From Acanthopleura granulata (Eukaryota > Mollusca > Polyplacophora > Chitonida > Chitonidae): DNA of 64,000 bases. The notes under the pieces were generated by a model, which was given only the letters and a program-made list of their open reading frames with translations, did no database searches and was not told the origin of the DNA. Every line of letters begins with the position of its first letter. The first letter of the stretch is position 1. Of this stretch, positions 58,401 to 64,000 are shown piece after piece. Both the position numbers and the translations under genes were made by a program. Where the stretch lies: NCBI GenBank assembly GCA_016165875.1, contig JABBOT010000022.1, forward strand, positions 4,800,844 to 4,864,843, given 5' to 3'.

Positions 58401-60666
58401 CTGCATGCGTGACTCCAGCTCGTCTTTGCGTTGTCGCAGTAGCCTCAGTTCGGCCAGCAGCGTGGGGTTGTACTCCGCAGCACTGCTCCGCTTGGCATGA
58501 GCTTCTTGTTCTACTCGCAGTCTCTGGATTTCCTTCATGATTTCTCTACAGCAGCAACAAAGAGAAATACATGTACACAAGAAAAGTGATGGGGTGCTAA
58601 TCACTGGAATTCTTTAAGAAATTTTCTGCATGTAAACAGCACAAACTTAAGCTTGAGTGGCCATCATTATCTGCACAAATTTACTTCTGGTGCCAAAATG
58701 GGACGTGCTGTTAATTTCTGATGGAAGCTTTAGCAGTATTAGGGCAGTAATTCATTTAGTTTACCTAATTTTATATGGAAAAACACGAAAAACACTAGTA
58801 AGACATTTCTAGAAGTTGTTTTTTTCACAGTTTAGCTTTTTCTTTGAAATACTCCTTTTAAAACAAAGATTGAGAAAACAGTGATACCCCTGAAGTTCCA
58901 TTTTCATACGAGGAAAGATTCCAAAGATCTCGATATGACAGTTTTTTTATTGGGAGAAGAGAAAATATCTACTTCTTCCAGTTTATCTGAAGGAAATGAA
59001 TTGTGTTGTGAAAGAATCCCTTACGTTCCTCACAAAAAAGATGTTTTCTTTCCACAAAAACACTGACAAAACAAGGCACACATGTTAAGGGCGTTCACTG
59101 GATGTGTAACACATTGTGCAGATCAACAGGTCACAACTGTACAAACTGATGGCTACAGGGCCCCAGCTTCCATGATCTACCCATCTACTTGTAGTATTAG
59201 ACGCTAATACAGGCCAAAATTGAGGCTTTCTCAATGAAGTCATTTTGTGTGTTTGTAGTTTGAGGACAGCTGAGATAAGGGAGGGGGTAATTTACTTTGA
59301 TACTGGTACATTTGGCCAGGATTTCAGGAATGAATTTAAAGGGAAGGAAAGTTTATAAGACAGACAAATGAAATGTTGCATGAGAGAGTAACATGGACTG
59401 AAATGTTTGCATTCTATGAGTGCGAAAGACTATATGAACATGGGGTGACCTTACATCACAAGAACTTTTTTCCACAATAAACACAGCTTTCAATGTTGGA
59501 ACAGCTCTTAACATCCCCAAGTATAAACACACTTAAATATAATTTTTACAAAAATTTATCCTGTAAGTGAGCATAAGAACAAAAACAGGCAGTATCGTCT
59601 TTTCAACTATCACGAAAAAAGTTTCCAGTTGTCCGTCTAATGAACCGTTCCTTCCTTTTCAGCTTTTCCTTTACTTTAACATTTTCTGTTTCATGTTGCA
59701 TCCAGTATAGTTCACTAATGATTACCACCTGCCTACTACAAGGAGACACTGACGTTGTTATGCTGAACAGGCAATTATAAACCCAAGCAAAATCAACAAC
59801 AAATCAGACTTCAATATCTTAAGGCACAATTTATATATTCTGATCAAGGCAAGTATGAAAATGTCGTGGAGCATTCATTGCTACCTCCATCAAGGGGGTA
59901 ATGTCTTTGCCAGTCGTTATGTCCGTCCACAGAAACTTTACACAAAAAATTATGGATGAATCTGGATGTCATTTTTTCAAGCAGGAATTTGTTCAAACCA
60001 TTCTCCACGACTGGAATATAAGATAAAAATGCAGAGTTTTATCCCTATGTGTGTGTAAAACAACTCAGATTTATTTTCTGACTGATAATACTGGATGTCA
60101 GAGAAAGGCCCGGGAATTGCAGCAAAAGACAATGTCAAAGGTCATAGTAATGTTGGAGTATGCCAGATGACTCCATTGTCTACTGTCTGTGACTAGTCTG
60201 GGGACTGGGCCCACTGCCCCTCCAGAGGGTTTGATTAGTGATCATAATACCATACACTAGAACTTTTCATATACATCACTGCAGAATTTTGGGTGGAGGC
60301 GATGGGGTTAGTGCGAGTGTCCTTAGTCCAGTACAGATACTCCTCAGATACTTGACAAACCCCTGGACTTGGCAGTCAAGTCGTTAATAGCGACCAGAAT
60401 TTCTGTCCAGTGTGGAAGCAATGGCTAACTACCCTACCCCCCACTTACCCTAACCTACCTCTTTGTCTCCATACAAAAGCTGGATCACTAACCATTAGGC
60501 TATACTACATGCACTGGTATGTCAGTGGAGGAAGTTTTTGAAATGCATGATTTTTATTATTTACCGTTATATATGTTTACCTGTTTTTAGCTTCCAGTTG
60601 AGCAATAAGCTCTCTCTGAGCCTTGTTTGAGTCCAAACAGAAGTTGAGTTCAGTGGGACTTCTTGC
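52492..60666 (-). CDS. DTNA/DTNB: Dystrobrevin, C-terminal seven coding exons (partial gene)
   Basis: Exons on the minus strand: 60666-60581, 58545-58326, 56922-56649, 55982-55941, 55340-55160, 54646-54508, 52623-52492. All joins keep phase, giving 357 residues and a TGA at 52494-52492. The first two exons carry the paired coiled-coil helices ([56 protein letters not shown]), which in known dystrobrevins bind dystrophin and lie beside the syntrophin sites. Exon 3 has the conserved SLSGLGGDV and [20 protein letters not shown] blocks. The later exons are acidic, with repeated RTDDES/RTDEES units, and the protein ends KRWINR. The EF-hand, ZZ and N-terminal exons must lie beyond the right edge. 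Invertebrates usually have one dystrobrevin equivalent to both vertebrate paralogues, so the symbol is approximate. Confidence 0.93.
52678..52785 (-). mobile_element. Truncated tRNA-derived SINE in the last dystrobrevin intron
   Basis: TTTGATTGGTGTTTTACATC, CAAGAATATTTCACTG and CAATGGCAGCC match the tail and adjoining body of the 43375 family in minus orientation. The head is missing. It begins only about 55 bases upstream of the last exon. Confidence 0.75.
54216..54237 (+). other. G-rich tract in dystrobrevin intron
   Basis: G9-A-G6-C-G5 on the plus strand (C-rich in the transcript). It can form a quadruplex on the non-transcript strand and often causes sequencing or polymerase slippage, so its exact length is uncertain. 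Confidence 0.5.
58016..58260 (-). mobile_element. Near full-length tRNA-derived SINE in dystrobrevin intron
   Basis: It begins ACATTGGTGTTTTATGCC, continues CAAGAATATTTCACTTATAC, CAGCATTATGGTG and ends with the inverted tRNA-like head (ACTTAAACTC, GTGCTGCGCTAGCAC, CAGCCATAGAGCCCTC). The orientation is minus, and the copy ends about 65 bases before the LMKLLK exon. Confidence 0.8.
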
Positions 60667-60746
60667 CTGTCAGAAAAGACAAAATAGGAAAACTTTGTTT
60701 ATGAACAGAAAAAATGCATTAGGAGGAAATTGACAAAATATGTTAC

Positions 60747-60800
60747 CATGGAGATGACCGTCTCGTCGCTGGTCACTCTGAAGGAAATCCTCCACTGAGG
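60747..60800 (-). CDS. Possible 54-nt cassette exon of dystrobrevin
   Basis: On the minus strand CATAAG precedes a 54-base open segment ending ATG|GTAACA. Read in the phase needed by the next exon it gives PQWRISFRVTSDETVISM, and the length is exactly 18 codons, so it could be included or skipped without a frameshift. It lies 80 bases upstream of the exon beginning [10 protein letters not shown] know no matching vertebrate segment, so this is a weak call. Confidence 0.25.
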
Positions 60801-63800
60801 CTTATGAAAAGCAATCGCAGACACACAAATATCATAATTATGACGGACAAGTTGGAAAAAAAAAAAAGGAAAAAAAAAAAATAAAAAAGCAACAGTTTCG
60901 AAAGATTATCAGTGTCACTTAGGAAATTGGTTTGCTTTCAGATCCAAAAAGACCAAGCACAGAGACGAGTAGACCTCATGGTGAGGCACACTGGGGTCTA
61001 ACCAAGGCAGAATTAACCACGACAATCTATAATCAGCTGGACGTTATCAAACATTGGGCCATAGCCAAAGTATCACTGAGCCGATACTAAGCGAAGATAT
61101 GTCTACCCAAGTCTTGGTGAATAGAGGAAAAGTAAACCATGTTAGTGACTCAGCTGGAGGAGAAAGTACCTCCCTAAATGTCATCTGGTCACCAGTGTTG
61201 GAGAAACATAAACACAGAACCAGAAAGCTACAATAGTAAAAATAGTAGCAATGTGAGGGCTTGGCTGCATCAACCGCATTCCTGAGCGAATAGGAAACAT
61301 ACAAACATACAACTGTATATAGTCTATTCAAATGCATATGGGACTATTTATATCTGGTATTATGAAAATTTTTCTTTTACTGTTGGTACACTGCTAATTA
61401 AATGACATGATCACAGATATACATGTAGTACATCTATTAGTAATTGTTTAAACAATCAGCTGATGCTATAGATTTTTCCCTGTAATTTTTCAATTTAAAA
61501 GTAGCCATATTTTGAGGCCGTTTTGAAATTTTCTTACAATACACAGAGGATGAAAGCAGAAATAATTTATGAAACATTATGCTCAGAAATTACTTACATA
61601 AATTTTTCCAACTATTCATACAAAGTTTTAAATTTAAAATAGTTTGCGTTTGAAAAAAAACAAAAAAAAAAACAACATAAAAGTTGATGAACTACACATA
61701 AATCCAAAAAGTCAGTAAACATTTTTCCCAAACAGCTGGCACTGACCCCAGATGTTATTCAGAAGCCACTTGCTGTGTTCAGACATAGAGCTACATGTAC
61801 ATGTATGCAGGTTTGATGAACAACGGGATGCTGGCAGGTGAGTTTGCCTGAGTTTAGGACTTCTTGTCCGACATGATACGAGCATGACTGGCCACAGCAT
61901 GACACACAGATGTCCCCATGATGAAGTCTCATTGCTTATGCTTAAGGCATCTGTTCGTCTTAAATTAAATATAACAGGAATGATCGATACGAAGGATATT
62001 AATTAAGGACTGATACTGATAGCCTTCATCCTATCAATACACAGATCGTCAGAGGGAGCAAACTGTAACAAGGAAACCTGACATCTCTATTGGTTAAGGC
62101 CATTAGTACTTTACACCGCAATGGGCTCAACAGCCCTGCACTCAACTAATAAACAAAAGATAAATGGACTGGGGCAGAACTAAAAATTGTTAAATAAAAA
62201 ATTTAAGTATGAGCTACATGAACTCAATTTGCTCGTACAATGAACTCATCACTGACATGATCAGTGATAGAGAGTTACAGAGATATGAAATGCATAACTT
62301 ATTAAAACTACTTTTCAGAAGTACTGGATACTCTATATAAATGAGCCAAAGCTATTAACATTCAATATCATTAATTAGGTAAGCTGTTCATAAATGAAGG
62401 CACTGATGAAGGCATACCTGACAAGGAAACCATATATACATATACAGGTAAGTTTGTAGAGGTGATTCAATAAGTCAAATTTATGGAAAATGAGTCAGAG
62501 TGACAAGGTTGGATGTAAATTTCAAACTGCGTCCCAGCCAGATTCATGTCATGTAAACACACCTGCATGGTACTGATGTGTTCTGAAAACGCAACACACT
62601 GCGAACTGCGTAATTGTGTTCCTTATTCATTCACATCTACACCATTATAATTTACGTTTTTGAGACGCGTCCCGAACAGGAATGTTCTTAAACTTTCTTG
62701 ACTATATGCAAGTATGACTAGGAAAGTGTGCAGAAAATGAGAGGAGAACTGATAACTGTCTTGCAAGATCACATGTTCTAGTAGAGTTCAAGCAAATGTG
62801 GTTCTATACATAAATACCCTATTTCTATTACAAAGCCAGGGATAAAAAGGCCATGTGTCAAATCAGAAAATCCCTCGATCATGCTACAGGCTTTCGTTTT
62901 ATAGAAAAGACATATTAATCCTGCTAAAAGGCAAAAATGGCTCTTAACCGGAGCCCTAATTGAGGACAGCCTAGATAAATATCAGAGTGTAACCAGGAAG
63001 GAAAGCAGCTGTCAGAAAAGAAAAAAAAAAAGAACTGTACAATACTGATAGCGGAAATGACCAGTGATGGACCAATCTTGGCTTATATATGGACAGCCCT
63101 GATGGGCTGACATTCAGATAGGCCTATTCCATAGAGAGGTGATCTGTGAAACAGTCTGGGAACACACAGAACAAACCTAGGGCTAAAATCCTAGTTTTCA
63201 GAATTCCCTCTTGCGATAAATAATTGAAACTCTATCTGATTTTTTTTTTTTAAATGGGACACACAAGGCATCTTCTGTTGAATCCCACTTAGGCCAATGT
63301 CTCCGAAGGGAAAACAACTAGCTGTATTAGAAAGTCTTCATTGTAGACTGTACCAGGTGGTGTTTGTTGAACGGTTATACAGGCATAACATACACCAATC
63401 TTAAAAAGCTTATTGTAACTGTTCCTAAGTTCACTAGGCGAAATAACCTTAATAGGCCTGTAATAACTCACATATACTGACACATCTAAACCCTTTTTGT
63501 GCTTACACCGGCACACTGAGGCTGAAACTATTCTATGTCAGACACATATAAGTGCTCTCTGGCTCAAGCAGTTAAAATGTTGAGCTGTCGGGCCAGTGAT
63601 CAATGGGGTCACGATTTCAAATCCAGCTAATTTTACTGATTTCTCTGTGGCTTCACAATGGGAGGATTGTTAGTTACCTTGCAAAGGACGATGGTTTACT
63701 TCGGGTAGGTCATATCTACAGGTACATTAATCCCTAATTTTTAATACACAGGTGGAACCATATCAACCAGGACAATGGCAACAGGTAAGAAACTTTTAAA

Positions 63801-64000
63801 GAAACAGCCCTGGTAAACCAAAGAACCAAGAAAGTGACTCCACAATCGCCAGTTTATCCGCATTCAGAACTTAACAAAAGTATAATTTGCCTATTAAGAT
63901 TGCAATTAAATATATGCATAGACACAGTACTATGGGAAACATCACAAAAAGTTCAGAAAATAGGACTGTACTATTTCATCTCGTCAAATTTGAGGGTTTC
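60801..64000. other. Dystrobrevin intron, no further exon recognised
   Basis: No earlier dystrobrevin exon (EF-hand, ZZ domain or the acidic helix preceding the coiled coil) was found up to the window edge. A-rich tracts occur at 60858-60891 and 61651-61680. An old SINE-like copy occurs near 63545-63770. Confidence 0.5.
63545..63770 (+). mobile_element. Old SINE-like element
   Basis: CTCTGGCTCAAGCAGTTAAA (A-box-like) and CGATTTCAAATCCAG (B-box-like) are followed by GTTACCTTGCAAAGGACGAT, GGTTTACTTCGGG, the same body order as the elements at 29050 and 42255. The copy is diverged. Confidence 0.5.

Overview
The window is animal nuclear DNA: multi-exon genes with GT-AG introns, polyadenylation hexamers, tRNA-derived SINEs, DNA-transposon remnants and many minisatellites. 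The protein sequences and the SINE tails (matching 'attcttga' and 'ggcgttaaac'-type ends) suggest a lophotrochozoan, most likely a mollusc. That assignment is inference; no sequence search could be run.

Layout. (1) 0.8-2.2 kb, minus: an intronless mitochondrial malonyl-CoA:ACP transacylase (MCAT). (2) 2.6-7.9 kb, plus: a candidate CRE/TATA promoter, a 27-bp minisatellite, then a single-coding-exon Golgi-type glycosyltransferase. It carries two GT32-like halves, and only the C-terminal half keeps the DXD motif. (3) 8.8-21.5 kb, minus: NSMCE1 (SMC5/6 complex RING subunit), reconstructed completely as seven coding exons giving 262 aa. Its introns hold SINEs, a Tigger/pogo-like transposon with recognisable inverted ends, a foldback element and decayed coding fragments. 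(4) 22.35-22.87 kb: a foldback MITE with a 9-bp target duplication, between the divergent NSMCE1 and DDX24 genes. (5) 23.4-43.1 kb, plus: DDX24 (DEAD-box ribosome-biogenesis helicase), reconstructed completely as 17 coding exons giving 883 aa, with every exon junction in phase. (6) 43.9-46.4 kb: a 62-bp minisatellite, then a gene-poor stretch. (7) 52.0-60.7 kb, minus: the C-terminal seven coding exons of a dystrobrevin. The 5' part of that gene lies beyond the right edge.

The most unusual region is DDX24. Its introns contain eight separate minisatellites totalling roughly 6.7 kb of the 19.7-kb gene. Two of these arrays are made from the end of a DDX24 exon plus the start of the following intron. 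The 66-bp array after exon 12 carries six extra intact GAG|GTAAGT donor sites. Four of the five differences between the array consensus and the real exon are synonymous, so the array looks like a fossil of an earlier exon state. The same gene also has a clear U12-type (minor spliceosome) intron.

The genes have unrelated jobs (mitochondrial fatty-acid synthesis, glycosylation, genome stability, ribosome biogenesis, membrane scaffold), so there is no operon-like logic. Orientation is alternating: MCAT and the glycosyltransferase are head-to-head, as are NSMCE1 and DDX24; the glycosyltransferase and NSMCE1 are tail-to-tail, as are DDX24 and dystrobrevin.
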